Assembly: GCF_017161445.1 (NCBI RefSeq)
Contig: NZ_CP071060.1
Coordinates: 496,001 to 560,000, forward strand
Reading direction: 5' to 3'
DNA from: Niveibacterium microcysteis
Lineage (GTDB): Bacteria > Pseudomonadota > Gammaproteobacteria > Burkholderiales > Rhodocyclaceae
Length of the DNA: 64,000 nt
A model generated the notes under the pieces. It worked only from the letters and a program-made list of their open reading frames with translations. It did no database searches and was not told the origin of the DNA. Position numbers and translations under genes: made by a program. This document shows positions 16,612-26,878 of this stretch, one piece after another (the stretch's first letter is position 1; each line of letters starts with the position of its first letter).

Positions 16612-18795
16612 GTGCACCGACTGATCGCGTCTGAAAACTCGAGCAAGCGCAAACTCAAAACAATCTCGGCGATGGTGGCGCTTGCCTTGCCAGCCTTGGC
16701 GCACGCGGCGGATGCGGGCACTGAGACGCTACTGCCCGAAGTGGCGGTGCGTGCCGGGGTGATGGGCGAAACGACGGAAGGCACGGGGTCGTATACGACC
16801 GGCCGCGCCAGGACCGCGACGCCCTTGAGCCTCGCCCCGCGCGACACACCTCAGTCAGTGTCCGTCGTCACACAGCAGCAGATTGAAGATCAGGGGCTGC
16901 AGACGATCACCGACGTACTCAACAGCGTGACCGGCGTTTCGGTGAACCAGTACGAGACGCACCGCGCGCAGTTCACCGCGCGTGGCTTCGACATCAACGC
17001 GTTGATGATCGACGGCGTGCCGACCACCTGGGATCAGGCGTGGAGTTCCGGCGAGGCGATGAGCAGCCTCGCGATCTACGATCGTGTGGAAGTGGTGCGT
17101 GGTGCGACCGGCCTCACGACCGGTGCGGGCGATCCGTCCGGTGCGGTGAACCTGGTACGCAAGCGTGCAAGCAGCAAGGTCTTCAAGGGTTCTGCAGTAG
17201 TGGGTATCGGCAGCTGGAACGAGCTGCGGACGACCGTCGATGTGTCGACGCCGGTCAATGACGCCAAGACGGTGCGGGCGCGCGCAGTCGGCGAGTACGC
17301 AGGCAGCGATAGCTGGATCGACAACCTGACCGAGCGCCGCAAGACGCTGTTCGCCACCGTAGAAGCGGACTTGACGGACCGTACCCTGCTGTCAGTCGGC
17401 GTCAGCCGCCAGGAGAACGACCCGAAGGGTTCGATGTGGGGCGGTCTGCCGGTCTGGTACAGCGATGGCAGCCGTACCGACTGGGATCGATCAAAAACGA
17501 CGGCGGCCGACTGGACACGCTGGAACTCGGTGTATACGAACTACTTCGCGTCGATTGAACATCGCCTCGCCAATGACTGGACGCTCAAGGCCAGCTACAG
17601 CCTTGGCGATCGCACCGCGGACTCGTATCTGCTCTACATGTACGGCGCACCCGATCGCACGACCGGCCTAGGCATGTACACCTGGCCCGGTTCCTACCAG
17701 GTTCATACGAAGCAGCACGACGCGACCGTTCAAGTCGGCGGGCCGTTCGAGCTGCTGGGGCGGCGCCATGAGCTGGCGGCCGGTTATGTGTATTCCAAGC
17801 AGGACTTCAATGCTGACAGCCGCGCCGCGGCGGGTGGCGCGGCGCCGGACTTTAACGCGTGGACCGGTGCATTCCCTGAACCGGTGTGGGGTGCGTTGTC
17901 CTACTACGGCGACGCCACGACGACACAGCAGGCGGTGTACGCGGCAGCGAGCTTCAGCATTGCAGACCCGCTCAAGCTGATCCTCGGTTCGCGACTGACA
18001 AAGTACGAACGTTCCGGCGACGACGCATTCAGTGCCCCGTATGCGATGCATTTCGATCACGAACTGACACCCTACGCGGGCGTGGTCTTCGATCTCAGCG
18101 CGAACACCTCGCTGTACGCGAGCTACACCAGCATCTTTCAGCCACAGCAGAAGCGTGACGTTAACGGCCAGTACCTCGATCCGATTGTCGGCAAGAGCAC
18201 CGAGATCGGGGTGAAGGGCGAGTTCTTCGAGGGCCGGCTCAATGCCTCGGCGGCGCTGTTCCAGATCAAGCAGGACAACCTGGCGCAGAGCACTGGCGAG
18301 ATGATCGCCGGCACGACGCCGCCCGAGACCGCGTACCGCGCGTCCGAAGGCGCGACCAGCAAGGGCTTCGAACTGGAACTCGCAGGCGAACTGGCCAAGG
18401 GCTGGAGCGCCAGCGCGGGCTACACCCAGTTCAAGCTCAAGGATGCGAACGGCGCGGACATCAACACGATCTACCCGCGCAAGTTGCTGCGCTTGTTCAC
18501 CAGCTACCGCCTGCCGGGGGCGTTCGCAGGCCTGACGCTGGGCGGCGGAGTGAACTGGCAGGGCGAGACCTACACCTACGCGGCCAACCCGCTCGGCGTG
18601 ACGGAAAAGATCGACCAGAAGGCGTACGCGCTGGTAAACCTGATGGCACGCTACGAGATCAACAAGCAGTGGTCGGCACAGTTGAACGTCAACAACCTGT
18701 TCGACAAAACCTACTACGGCATGTTCGACGCCTATAGCCAATTCACCTACGGCGCGCCGCGCAACGCGATGCTGTCGGCCACCTACCGGTTCTGA
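16612..18795 (+). CDS. TonB-dependent siderophore receptor
   Basis: A 727-aa outer-membrane receptor. GTG 16612, behind AAAGGAA, gives a signal peptide ending ALAHAADA. A possible TonB box follows (ETLLPEVAVRA), then the plug (TPQSVSVVTQQQIEDQGLQTITDVL...RGFDINALMIDGVP, a FhuE/FpvA-type block), and the 22-strand barrel ends in the classic aromatic YRF. The family imports ferric siderophores, typically hydroxamates or pyoverdine-like ligands; the exact ligand is unknown. It is Fur-type regulated by its promoter, and the PepSY gene follows 5 bases later in the same operon. Confidence 0.92.
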   Translation: MHRLIASENSSKRKLKTISAMVALALPALAHAADAGTETLLPEVAVRAGVMGETTEGTGSYTTGRARTATPLSLAPRDTPQSVSVVTQQQIEDQGLQTITDVLNSVTGVSVNQYETHRAQFTARGFDINALMIDGVPTTWDQAWSSGEAMSSLAIYDRVEVVRGATGLTTGAGDPSGAVNLVRKRASSKVFKGSAVVGIGSWNELRTTVDVSTPVNDAKTVRARAVGEYAGSDSWIDNLTERRKTLFATVEADLTDRTLLSVGVSRQENDPKGSMWGGLPVWYSDGSRTDWDRSKTTAADWTRWNSVYTNYFASIEHRLANDWTLKASYSLGDRTADSYLLYMYGAPDRTTGLGMYTWPGSYQVHTKQHDATVQVGGPFELLGRRHELAAGYVYSKQDFNADSRAAAGGAAPDFNAWTGAFPEPVWGALSYYGDATTTQQAVYAAASFSIADPLKLILGSRLTKYERSGDDAFSAPYAMHFDHELTPYAGVVFDLSANTSLYASYTSIFQPQQKRDVNGQYLDPIVGKSTEIGVKGEFFEGRLNASAALFQIKQDNLAQSTGEMIAGTTPPETAYRASEGATSKGFELELAGELAKGWSASAGYTQFKLKDANGADINTIYPRKLLRLFTSYRLPGAFAGLTLGGGVNWQGETYTYAANPLGVTEKIDQKAYALVNLMARYEINKQWSAQLNVNNLFDKTYYGMFDAYSQFTYGAPRNAMLSATYRF

Positions 18796-18800
18796 CCGCG

Positions 18801-19952
18801 ATGCGCGCAAAGACGCTTCAGCGCTGGTCCTGGGTGCATACCTGGAGCAGCCTGATCTGCACGGTGTTCATGCTGCTCTTGTGCCTGACCGGGCTACCGC
18901 TGATCTTTCACCACGAGATCGGGCACCTGCTCGGCACCGAGGTGGAGGCGCCGGCGATGCCTTCGGATACGCCGCGGATGAGCCTGGACAAGGTGCTGGA
19001 AGTCGCGCGTGGGCAGTTTCCGGACCGGGTGCCGCAGTACGCCTCGCAGCCGGAGGACAGCGAGGACATCTGGTTCGTCACGATGACGCCGACCCCGGCG
19101 CCGACCGACGACTACCGCTCGGTTGCGGTCGACGCCCGCACCGGCGCGTTGCTCGCCGAACCGCGCGCCGATCGCGGCTTCATGTGGGTGATGTTCAAGC
19201 TGCATGTCGACCTGTTCGCCGGCCTGCCGGGCAAGCTCTTCCTCGGCCTGATGGGGTTGCTGCTGCTCGTTGCAATTGTCAGCGGCGTCGCGCTCTACGG
19301 CCCCTTCATGCGCAAGCTCGAATTCGGCAGCGTGCGGCGCGAGCGGCGTGCCAGCGTGAAATGGCTGGATCTGCACAACCTGCTCGGCATCGTCACGCTG
19401 GTGTGGCTGTTCGTCGTTGGTGCGACCGGCATGATCAACACCTGGGCCGATTTGCTGATCAAGTTCTGGCAGCACGATCAGCTCTCGGCGCTGCTGGCGC
19501 CCTACGCGGGCCAGCCGACCGTGCCGCTGGCCGAGCGCGCTTCGGTGCAGCAGGGGCTGGATGCGGCGCTCAAAAAGGCGCCGGGCATGAAGCTCTCGTT
19601 TGTCGCCTTCCCCGGCACCGCGTATTCGAGCCCGCACCACCACACCTACTTCCTGCGCGGCAATACGCCGCTGACCTCGCGTCTGCTGCAGCCCGTGCTA
19701 GTGGATGCGAAGACCGCGCAGGTGACGGCTGCGCCGGCGCTGCCCTGGTACCTGACGGCCTTGCTGGTGTCACAGCCGCTGCACTTCGGTGACTACGGTG
19801 GGCGGCCGATGCAGATTGTCTGGGCGGTGTTGGATCTCGCCAGCATCCTCGTGCTCGGCAGCGGGCTCTACCTGTGGCTGCGCAAGCGGCGAGCAGCGTC
19901 GCGGCCGGGCAGGCGGGCTTCGGTTGTGACCGCGGACGGGGTGGGCGCATGA
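18801..19952 (+). CDS. PepSY-associated membrane protein (siderophore reduction/utilisation)
   Basis: A 383-aa inner-membrane protein with four main membrane helices (about 15-38, 145-165, 195-215 and 335-360). Two periplasmic PepSY-like stretches lie between them. The start RWSWVHTWSSLICTVFMLLLCLTGLPL and the conserved His residues (KLHVDLF, WLDLHNLLGI, QPLHFGDYG) are typical of the FoxB/PiuB-type proteins next to TonB receptors. These are thought to reduce ferric siderophores in the periplasm. It sits 5 bases after the receptor stop and overlaps the next small gene by ATGA. Confidence 0.85.
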   Translation: MRAKTLQRWSWVHTWSSLICTVFMLLLCLTGLPLIFHHEIGHLLGTEVEAPAMPSDTPRMSLDKVLEVARGQFPDRVPQYASQPEDSEDIWFVTMTPTPAPTDDYRSVAVDARTGALLAEPRADRGFMWVMFKLHVDLFAGLPGKLFLGLMGLLLLVAIVSGVALYGPFMRKLEFGSVRRERRASVKWLDLHNLLGIVTLVWLFVVGATGMINTWADLLIKFWQHDQLSALLAPYAGQPTVPLAERASVQQGLDAALKKAPGMKLSFVAFPGTAYSSPHHHTYFLRGNTPLTSRLLQPVLVDAKTAQVTAAPALPWYLTALLVSQPLHFGDYGGRPMQIVWAVLDLASILVLGSGLYLWLRKRRAASRPGRRASVVTADGVGA

Positions 19953-20158
19953 GCTTGCCACGCGAACCGCTGAGTGCAGCCGCGATCTGGGCTTGGCCGA
20001 TCGCGCTGGGGGTGCTTACGAGTATCGGGCTGGTGGCGGCGCTGTTCAGCGATGGCGGCCTCGGCGACCAGGTCGCGGGCGTCTGCCTGTGGGGGCCGAC
20101 CTTGGTTGGCGTATGGTTCGGCTGGCTGCGGCGACCGCCTGCTACCGCAACAAAATGA
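19949..20158 (+). CDS. 69-aa small membrane protein of the iron operon
   Basis: Starts at the ATG of an ATGA overlap with the PepSY gene, so it is translationally coupled. Two hydrophobic helices (IWAWPIALGVLTSIGLVAALF and VCLWGPTLVGVWFGWL) are joined by a short polar loop, with a Lys-ending tail. Small two-helix proteins in this position are common beside PepSY siderophore genes but have no assigned role. A terminator follows within 5 bases, marking the operon end. Confidence 0.75.
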   Translation: MSLPREPLSAAAIWAWPIALGVLTSIGLVAALFSDGGLGDQVAGVCLWGPTLVGVWFGWLRRPPATATK

Positions 20159-20160
20159 AA

Positions 20161-20192
20161 CAGCGCCGGCTTCCAGCCGGCGCTGTGCTTTT
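20161..20192 (+). terminator. Rho-independent terminator of the iron operon
   Basis: CAGCGCCGGC (20161-20170) and GCCGGCGCTG (20176-20185) form a perfect 10-bp stem around TTCCA, followed by TGCTTTTG. The convergent urtE stop lies 20 bases further. Confidence 0.85.
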
Positions 20193-20205
20193 GAAGCCCC
20201 GGCGC

Positions 20206-20898
20206 TCAGACCGACAAGCGCTCGCGCACGCCGTCTGCGTCCATGTTCTTGCCTTCGCCACGCATCACGATCTCGCCGCGCTCCATCACGATGTACTGGT
20301 CGGCCAGCGAACGTGCGAAGTCGTAGTACTGCTCGACCAGCAGGATCGCCATCTCGCCGGATTCGGCGAGTGCGCGGATGGCGCGTTCGATGTCCTTAAT
20401 GATGGACGGCTGGATGCCTTCGGTCGGTTCGTCAAGGATCAGCAGCTTCGGCCCCGCGGCCAATGCGCGACCGATCGCGAGTTGCTGCTGCTGCCCGCCT
20501 GAGAGGTCACCGCCGCGGCGCTTCATCATCTGCCGCAGGACTGGGAACATCTCGAAGATGCGCTCGGGCACCTGCGCGCTGGCGGGCTTCACCGCGAGGC
20601 CCATCTCCAGATTCTCGGCCACCGTCAGGCGCGGGAAGATCTCGCGGCCCTGTGGCACATAGCCGATGCCGGCGCGCACCCGCGCATGCGAAGGGCTGCG
20701 CGTGAGATCGGCTTCGCCGAAGCGCACGGTGCCCGTTTTCGCTGGGACCAGGCCCATCAGCGTTTTCAGTAGCGTGGTCTTGCCGACGCCGTTGCGGCCG
20801 AGCAGGGTGGTTACCTTGCCGGTCGGGACCTCGAAGGAGAGGTCGCGCAGGATGTGGCTGCCGCCGTAGTACTGGTTGAGGTTGGATACGGTGAGCAT
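20206..20898 (-). CDS. urtE: Urea ABC transporter ATP-binding protein UrtE
   Basis: A 230-aa LivF-type ATPase, the second nucleotide-binding subunit of the high-affinity urea importer. Walker A GRNGVGKTT, Q-loop YVPQG, signature LSGGQQQQLAIGRAL, Walker B LLILDEPTEGI and the EQYYDFARSLAD block distinguish UrtE from amino-acid LivF. The ATG at 20898 is chosen because the conserved MLTVSNLNQYYGGSHIL starts there. It is the last gene of the urt operon, separated from urtD by an unrelated gene. Confidence 0.95.
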   Translation of the reverse strand: MLTVSNLNQYYGGSHILRDLSFEVPTGKVTTLLGRNGVGKTTLLKTLMGLVPAKTGTVRFGEADLTRSPSHARVRAGIGYVPQGREIFPRLTVAENLEMGLAVKPASAQVPERIFEMFPVLRQMMKRRGGDLSGGQQQQLAIGRALAAGPKLLILDEPTEGIQPSIIKDIERAIRALAESGEMAILLVEQYYDFARSLADQYIVMERGEIVMRGEGKNMDADGVRERLSV

Positions 20899-20977
20899 GG
20901 TCAGGCTCCGCAATACGGGCGAGGGCGTGCGCCGGCGTGCGCGTCGCGCCGCCGGGAGGCGTTGTGGAATGCTGCGG

Positions 20978-21430
20978 TCAGGCGGCCGGGGGTGTTGTCG
21001 GCGAAGCCGGCGGCGGCAACTCGCTGCCGGCAATCAGCAGCTTGCGGAAGACATCGTGCTTGGCATGCGGCAACAGCGACGCGAGTTCGCTTGGGTCGAG
21101 TTTTGCCGCATCGATCGGCTGCCCGTCGGTAAAGGTGAGCCGGAACTTGTCGCCGTGAACCCGCACCAGGCAGAGCAGCAGTAGCGCGCCGAGCGGATCT
21201 CCGACGCGTGGCACCGAGCCGCGCAGTGAATCCTCGCGCAACTGGAAGAAGGGGGCCGCGGTGGAACCGTGGCGCACGATCCACACCGCGTCGCGCTTGT
21301 CCGTTGTCATCACGAATGGCGTCAGCGTGTTCCAGCGCTCGATCACCGCCGTCGCGGCGGCGACCGCGTCCTGCCACTTCAGCGAAGTACGCCAGAGGAA
21401 GTAATCGAACTTGCCGGTGCCGGTAACCAT
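20978..21430 (-). CDS. Hypothetical 150-aa protein inside the urt operon
   Basis: No family recognised. A soluble protein beginning MVTGTGKFDYFLWRTSLKWQ, with a mixed alpha/beta look (MTTDKRDAVWIVRHGSTAAPFFQLRED) and a Pro/Ala-rich C-terminal tail. No signal peptide or membrane helix. It lies between urtD and urtE in the same orientation, with gaps of about 60 and 80 bases, so it is probably co-transcribed but not coupled. A role in urea uptake is only positional inference. Confidence 0.65.
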   Translation of the reverse strand: MVTGTGKFDYFLWRTSLKWQDAVAAATAVIERWNTLTPFVMTTDKRDAVWIVRHGSTAAPFFQLREDSLRGSVPRVGDPLGALLLLCLVRVHGDKFRLTFTDGQPIDAAKLDPSELASLLPHAKHDVFRKLLIAGSELPPPASPTTPPAA

Positions 21431-21492
21431 GCGCGTAGCGTAGCAGGCCGCGCGCCGGAGCGGCAGAGGGGGGCACGCGGTGCGCCGCGCGA

Positions 21493-22331
<839 letters not shown>

Positions 22332-22335
<4 letters not shown>

Positions 22336-23558
22336 GCGGATGCTCCTTCAGCGGCGGCAGCGTCGGGCGGGGTGCTGTGGGTGGAGGTGCTCGCCGGGGC
22401 GTGTGCGGCTTTCGCGACGGCCTTGGGTGCGGCGGGTGTCGTATCGCGTGTGCTGCGAATGCGCCGCCACAGACCGACCAGGCCTTCCGGCAGGTAGAGC
22501 GTGACGAGGATGAACAGCAGCCCGAGGAAGAACAGCCAGTATTCAGGGAAGCTCACGGTGAACCAGCTCTTCGCGAGGCTCACGGTGAAGGCGCCGAGCA
22601 CCGGGCCGATCAGCGTGCCGCGGCCACCGACCGCAGCCCAGATCGCGATTTCGATCGAGTTCGCCGGGCTCATCTCACCCGGGTTGATGATGCCCACCTG
22701 CGGTACGTATAGCGCACCGGCCAGCGCGCACAGCACGGCCGAGAGGGTCCAGATGAAGAGCTTGTAGTGCAGCGGGTTGTATCCGATGAACATCACGCGC
22801 GACTCGGCATCGCGGATCGCGGCGAGCACGCGGCCGAACTTCGAGGTGACGAGGTAGCGGCCGAGCAGCAGCGTGCACATCAGCAACAGCGCCGAGAGGC
22901 CGAAGAGCACCAGCCGTGTCTCCGGCGCGGTGATCGAGTAGCCGAGGATGCGTTTGAAGTCGGTGAAGCCGTTGTTGCCGCCGAAGCCGGTTTCGTTGCG
23001 GAAGAACAGCAGCATCGCGGCGTAGGTGAGCGCTTGCGTGATGATCGAGAAATACACGCCCTTGATGCGCGAGCGGAAGGCGAAGTAGCCGAATACCCAC
23101 GCAATCGCGGCCGGCACCACGAGCACCAGCACCAGCGCCCAGAGGAAGCTGTCGCTGCCGACCCAGTACCAGGGCAGTTCCTTCCAGTCGAGGAAGACCA
23201 TGAAGTCCGGCAGGTCGGCGTGGTAACTGCCGTCGCGCCCGATCTGGCGCATCAAGTACATGCCGAAGGCGTAGCCGCCGAGCGCGAAGAACAGACCGTG
23301 GCCGAGCGACAGGATGCCCGCGTAGCCCCAGATCAGGTCCATCGCCACCGCGACGACCGCGTAGCACAGCACCTTGCCGGTCAGCGTCACGAAGTAGTCC
23401 GACACATGCAGCGGGTGACCCTCGGGCAGCGCGAGGTGCGCGACCGGCACCAGCACCCAGGCGACGAGGGCGAACAGCGCCAGCGCGATCCAGCCGCTGC
23501 GTGGCATGGCGGTGAGAAGTCGAAGCGAGATGGGCGTTCTCATGCTTGGTTCTTTCAT
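22332..23558 (-). CDS. urtC: Urea ABC transporter permease UrtC
   Basis: A LivM-type inner-membrane permease of about 408 aa with 8-10 hydrophobic helices. The conserved block is AVAMDLIWGYAGILSLGHGLFFALGGYAFGMYLMRQIG; FRNETGFGGNNGFTDFKRILG is the UrtC-specific loop. It ends in an Ala/Thr/Ser-rich cytoplasmic tail. The start is 23558 (MKEPSMRTP) or 23543 (MRTPISLRLL); neither has a strong ribosome-binding site. It pairs with UrtB to form the channel. Confidence 0.95.
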
Positions 23559-23688
23559 GGCGCGAGGCTCGTGAAGAGTCCGTTGTGAGCAGCCCAAGGC
23601 TGGTTCGAGAAGCACAGCCGTACCGCGAGTACGGCGAGCATCGCAGGGCCAGGATTGGGTTGCGCAGCAGGGCTATTCATGGGCCGGA

Positions 23689-25290
23689 TCAGTTCTCGAC
23701 GAAGCGGCCCTTAAGGGCAAACAGCCCCTGCGGACGCTTCTGGATGAACACAATGATGAAGAGCAGCACGAGGATCTTCGCGATCACCGCGCCGGCCCAG
23801 CCTTCGAGGAACTTCGTGACGATGCCCAGCCCCAGTGCCGCCCACACTGCTCCGGCGAGCTGACCGACGCCGCCGAGCACGACGACGAGGAAGGAATCGA
23901 CGATGTAGCCCTGACCCATGTCGGGCCCGACGTTGGCGATCTGCGACAGCGCGACGCCGCCGAGGCCGGCGATGCCGGAGCCAATCGCGAAAGCCAGTGT
24001 GTCGATGCGCCGTGTCGGCACGCCGACGCAGCCGGCCATGGGGCGGTTCTGCGTCACGGCGCGCACGAACATGCCGAGCCGCGTCTTCTGCATCATCAGC
24101 CACACGATCAGCAGCACGAACAGTGCGAAGCCGATGATCGCGATGCGGTTGAGCGGCAGCATGGCGCCGGCATAGAGCTCGATGCCGCCACTCATCCAGG
24201 TGGGGTTGGCGACTTCCTGGTTCTGTGGCCCGAAGATCACGCGCGCGGCCTGGATCAGCACCAGCGACAGGCCCCAGGTAGCGAGCAGGGTTTCCAGCGG
24301 GCGGCCGTAGAGGTGGCGGATCACAAGCCGTTCCATCGCCACGCCGACCAGCGCCGCAACCACGAAAGCAAGCGGGATCGCGGCCAGCACGTAGGCATCA
24401 AGCCACTGCGGGGCATAGCTGCGGAACAGGCCTTGCACCACCCAGGTGGTGTAGGCGCCCACCATCAGCAGCTCGCCATGCGCCATGTTGATCACGCCCA
24501 TCACGCCGTAGGTGATCGCGAGCCCCAGCGCGGCGAGCAGCAGGATCGAGCCGAGCGAGATGCCGGTGAAGATGCGGCCGAGGTTTTCGCCCACCGCGAT
24601 GCGGCGTTCGATCTGCGTGAGTGAGGCGACGGCGGCAATGCGCACCGCTTCGTCGGGCTCGGCGTAACTGCCGCTGCTCTTGTCGAGCATTGCGGCGAGT
24701 AGTTGGCGCACGGCCGGGTCGGCGCTGTCGGCGAGTGACTTGACCGCCTTGAGGCGCGCAGCGGCGTCGGGCGAACCGAGGCTTGCCTTGGCTTGTGCCA
24801 ACACGAGCAGCTGCTTGATTTGCGGATCGGCCTCTTTCGCGAGGGCCTTGTCGAGCAGCGGCAGGATCTCGGCGCTTGCGTTGGCGCTCACGTCCTTGGC
24901 GGCGGTAAGGCGCACCTCGCGCTCGCTGGCGAACAGGCGCAGGCCGGCGAGTGCGGCGTCCAGCGTGCGACGCACGCGGTTGTTGATGCTGACCGCTTCG
25001 GCATTGTCCGGTGGCGCGGCCAGCGCTTTGCCGGTCGCGACATCGATGTAGGTTTCACCGTCGAGGCGCACCAGCTTGTCACCGGCGACGAACAGCGCGT
25101 CTTCCGACAGCGCCTTGAAGACGGGCAGCACCGCTTCGGGGTCGGCGCTGGCGAGGGCGGCGATCGCGGCAATCTTCTCGTCAGAGTCGTCTGCACCGAG
25201 GCGTGCGAGCTGGGCGGGGTCAAGCGCTGCGCAGGCCGGCGACCAGGCGAGGCGGGCGAGCAGCGCAAGCAGAAAGAGGAGTCTGACCAT
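23689..25290 (-). CDS. urtB: Urea ABC transporter permease UrtB
   Basis: A 533-aa permease. It has a signal-like N-terminus (MVRLLFLLALLARLAWSPACA) and a ~220-residue extracytoplasmic helical-repeat region characteristic of UrtB, absent from LivH. A LivH-like membrane domain follows (about 240-533), with GLAITYGVMGVINMAHGELLMVGAYTTW and QNRPMAGCVGVPTRRIDTLAF. The ATG at 25290 is preferred over upstream in-frame codons. It lies 104 bases downstream of urtA across an intercistronic hairpin. Confidence 0.95.
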   Translation of the reverse strand: MVRLLFLLALLARLAWSPACAALDPAQLARLGADDSDEKIAAIAALASADPEAVLPVFKALSEDALFVAGDKLVRLDGETYIDVATGKALAAPPDNAEAVSINNRVRRTLDAALAGLRLFASEREVRLTAAKDVSANASAEILPLLDKALAKEADPQIKQLLVLAQAKASLGSPDAAARLKAVKSLADSADPAVRQLLAAMLDKSSGSYAEPDEAVRIAAVASLTQIERRIAVGENLGRIFTGISLGSILLLAALGLAITYGVMGVINMAHGELLMVGAYTTWVVQGLFRSYAPQWLDAYVLAAIPLAFVVAALVGVAMERLVIRHLYGRPLETLLATWGLSLVLIQAARVIFGPQNQEVANPTWMSGGIELYAGAMLPLNRIAIIGFALFVLLIVWLMMQKTRLGMFVRAVTQNRPMAGCVGVPTRRIDTLAFAIGSGIAGLGGVALSQIANVGPDMGQGYIVDSFLVVVLGGVGQLAGAVWAALGLGIVTKFLEGWAGAVIAKILVLLFIIVFIQKRPQGLFALKGRFVEN

Positions 25291-25352
25291 GGGAAGGCCG
25301 TTCCGTGTTCGTGGTGCCGGCCGACATGCCCGAGGGCGCGCCGGCCGGGAGG

Positions 25353-25375
25353 GCTGCACCGCGGCGCGGTGCAGC
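25353..25375 (-). promoter_or_regulatory. Intercistronic hairpin between urtA and urtB
   Basis: GCTGCACCGC and GCGGTGCAGC form a perfect 10-bp stem around GGC in the 104-base gap after urtA. No U-run follows, so it is more likely a 3'-end stabiliser of urtA mRNA than a terminator. This would allow more binding protein than permease, a common pattern in ABC importers. Confidence 0.6.
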
Positions 25376-25394
25376 GTTCAGGTGCGTGCCGGGC

Positions 25395-26666
25395 TTACTT
25401 GCTGTCCGGCTCGTCCTTCTTCTTGTCGTTGCCGGGGATGTACGGGCTCCACGGCTGGGCCTTGATCGGGCCCTTGGTCTTCCACACCACGTTGAACTGG
25501 CCGTCCGCCTTCACTTCGCCGATGAACACCGGCTTGTGCAGGTGGTGGTTCTTCGGGTCCATCTCGACCTCGAAGCCAGACGGTGCCTTGAACTTCTGCC
25601 CGCCCATCGTGGCGATGACCTTGTCGACATCGGTGCTCTTCGCCTTCTCGACCGCCTGCTTCCACATGTAGATGCCGATGTAGGTGGCTTCCATCGGGTC
25701 GTTGGTCACGACGGTGTCGGCCTTCGGCAGGTTGTTCTTCTTCGCCCAGCCCTGGTAAGCCTTGATGAAGGCGGCGTTGGTCGGGTTCTTGATCGACTGG
25801 AAGTAGTTCCACGCGGCGAGGTGGCCGACCAGCGGCTTGGTATCGACGCCACGCAGCTCTTCTTCACCCACCGAGAAGGCTACGACCGGCACATCGGTCG
25901 CCTTCAGGCCGGCGTTGCCGAGTTCCTTGTAGAAGGGCACGTTGGAGTCGCCGTTGATCGTCGACACGACGGCGGTCTTCTTGCCCTCGGAGGCGAACTT
26001 CTTGATCTTGGCGATGATGGTCTGGTAGTCGGAGTGACCGAAGGGGGTGTACTCCTCCATGATGTCCGCATCGGCGACGCCCTTGCTCTTCAGGAAGGCG
26101 CGCAGGATCTTGTTGGTGGTGCGCGGGTACACATAGTCTGTACCCAGCAGTACGAAGCGCTTGGCCTCGCCGCCGTCCTTGCTCATCAGGTATTCCACCG
26201 CCGGGATCGCCTGCTGGTTGGGCGCGGCGCCGGTGTAGAACACGTTCTTCTCGAGTTCTTCACCCTCGTATTGCACCGGGTAGAACAAGAGGCCGTTGAG
26301 TTCCTTGTAGACCGGCAGCACCGATTTGCGCGACACCGAGGTCCAGCAACCGAAGGTCACCGCGACCTTGTCCTTCGACAGCAGCTGGCGCGCTTTCTCG
26401 GCGAAAAGCGGCCAGTTCGAGGCCGGGTCGACCACCACCGGTTCGAGTTTCTTGCCCAGCACGCCGCCCTTGGCGTTGATCTCCTCAATCGCCATCAGCG
26501 CGGTTTCCTTCAGCGCCGTTTCGGAGATGGCCATCGTGCCGGACAGCGAATGCAGGATGCCGACCTTGATCGTGTCGGCGGCTTGCGCGGCCAGCGAAGT
26601 GAAGCCGCACACGGCGAGCGCGGCGGACATTGCAGTCATTTTCACGAAATTGCGACGGGTGCTCAT
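25395..26666 (-). CDS. urtA: Urea ABC transporter substrate-binding protein UrtA
   Basis: A 423-aa periplasmic binding protein that captures urea. The N-terminus carries a twin-arginine type signal (STRRNFVKMTAMSAALAVCGFTSLA). The mature part starts ADTIKVGILHSLSGTMAISE and has the UrtA-specific blocks FGCWTSVSRKSVLPV, LFYPVQYEGEE and LGTDYVYPRTTNKIL. It is first in urtABCD-x-E. The 212 bases upstream contain its promoter; nitrogen (NtrC/sigma-54) control is typical, but no convincing -24/-12 site was seen. Confidence 0.97.
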   Translation of the reverse strand: MSTRRNFVKMTAMSAALAVCGFTSLAAQAADTIKVGILHSLSGTMAISETALKETALMAIEEINAKGGVLGKKLEPVVVDPASNWPLFAEKARQLLSKDKVAVTFGCWTSVSRKSVLPVYKELNGLLFYPVQYEGEELEKNVFYTGAAPNQQAIPAVEYLMSKDGGEAKRFVLLGTDYVYPRTTNKILRAFLKSKGVADADIMEEYTPFGHSDYQTIIAKIKKFASEGKKTAVVSTINGDSNVPFYKELGNAGLKATDVPVVAFSVGEEELRGVDTKPLVGHLAAWNYFQSIKNPTNAAFIKAYQGWAKKNNLPKADTVVTNDPMEATYIGIYMWKQAVEKAKSTDVDKVIATMGGQKFKAPSGFEVEMDPKNHHLHKPVFIGEVKADGQFNVVWKTKGPIKAQPWSPYIPGNDKKKDEPDSK

Positions 26667-26878
26667 GGACGCTCTTCCTCGAATCAGTTGGGGTCACGGG
26701 GTCAGTGGGATGCTGCGGTGCCACATTAGGGCCGGCGCCCGGATCGAGGAATACGTCAGATTGCGTAGGTGGGGTGTTAGCCTCGTTTGGCAAGCACTGG
26801 CCGTGGCGCTCGTGAAGCATCAGCGAACTCGGCGGCGTGGGCGCGTTATGCTGTCGTCCCCCGAACGGAATCCACGCG

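Noticed and set aside
26700-26760. Possible sigma-54 promoter (TGGCAC...) upstream of urtA on the minus strand
   Set aside because: The GG and GC doublets are 8 bases apart, not 10, and the -12 element is poor. NtrC control of urt genes is plausible but not supported by this site.
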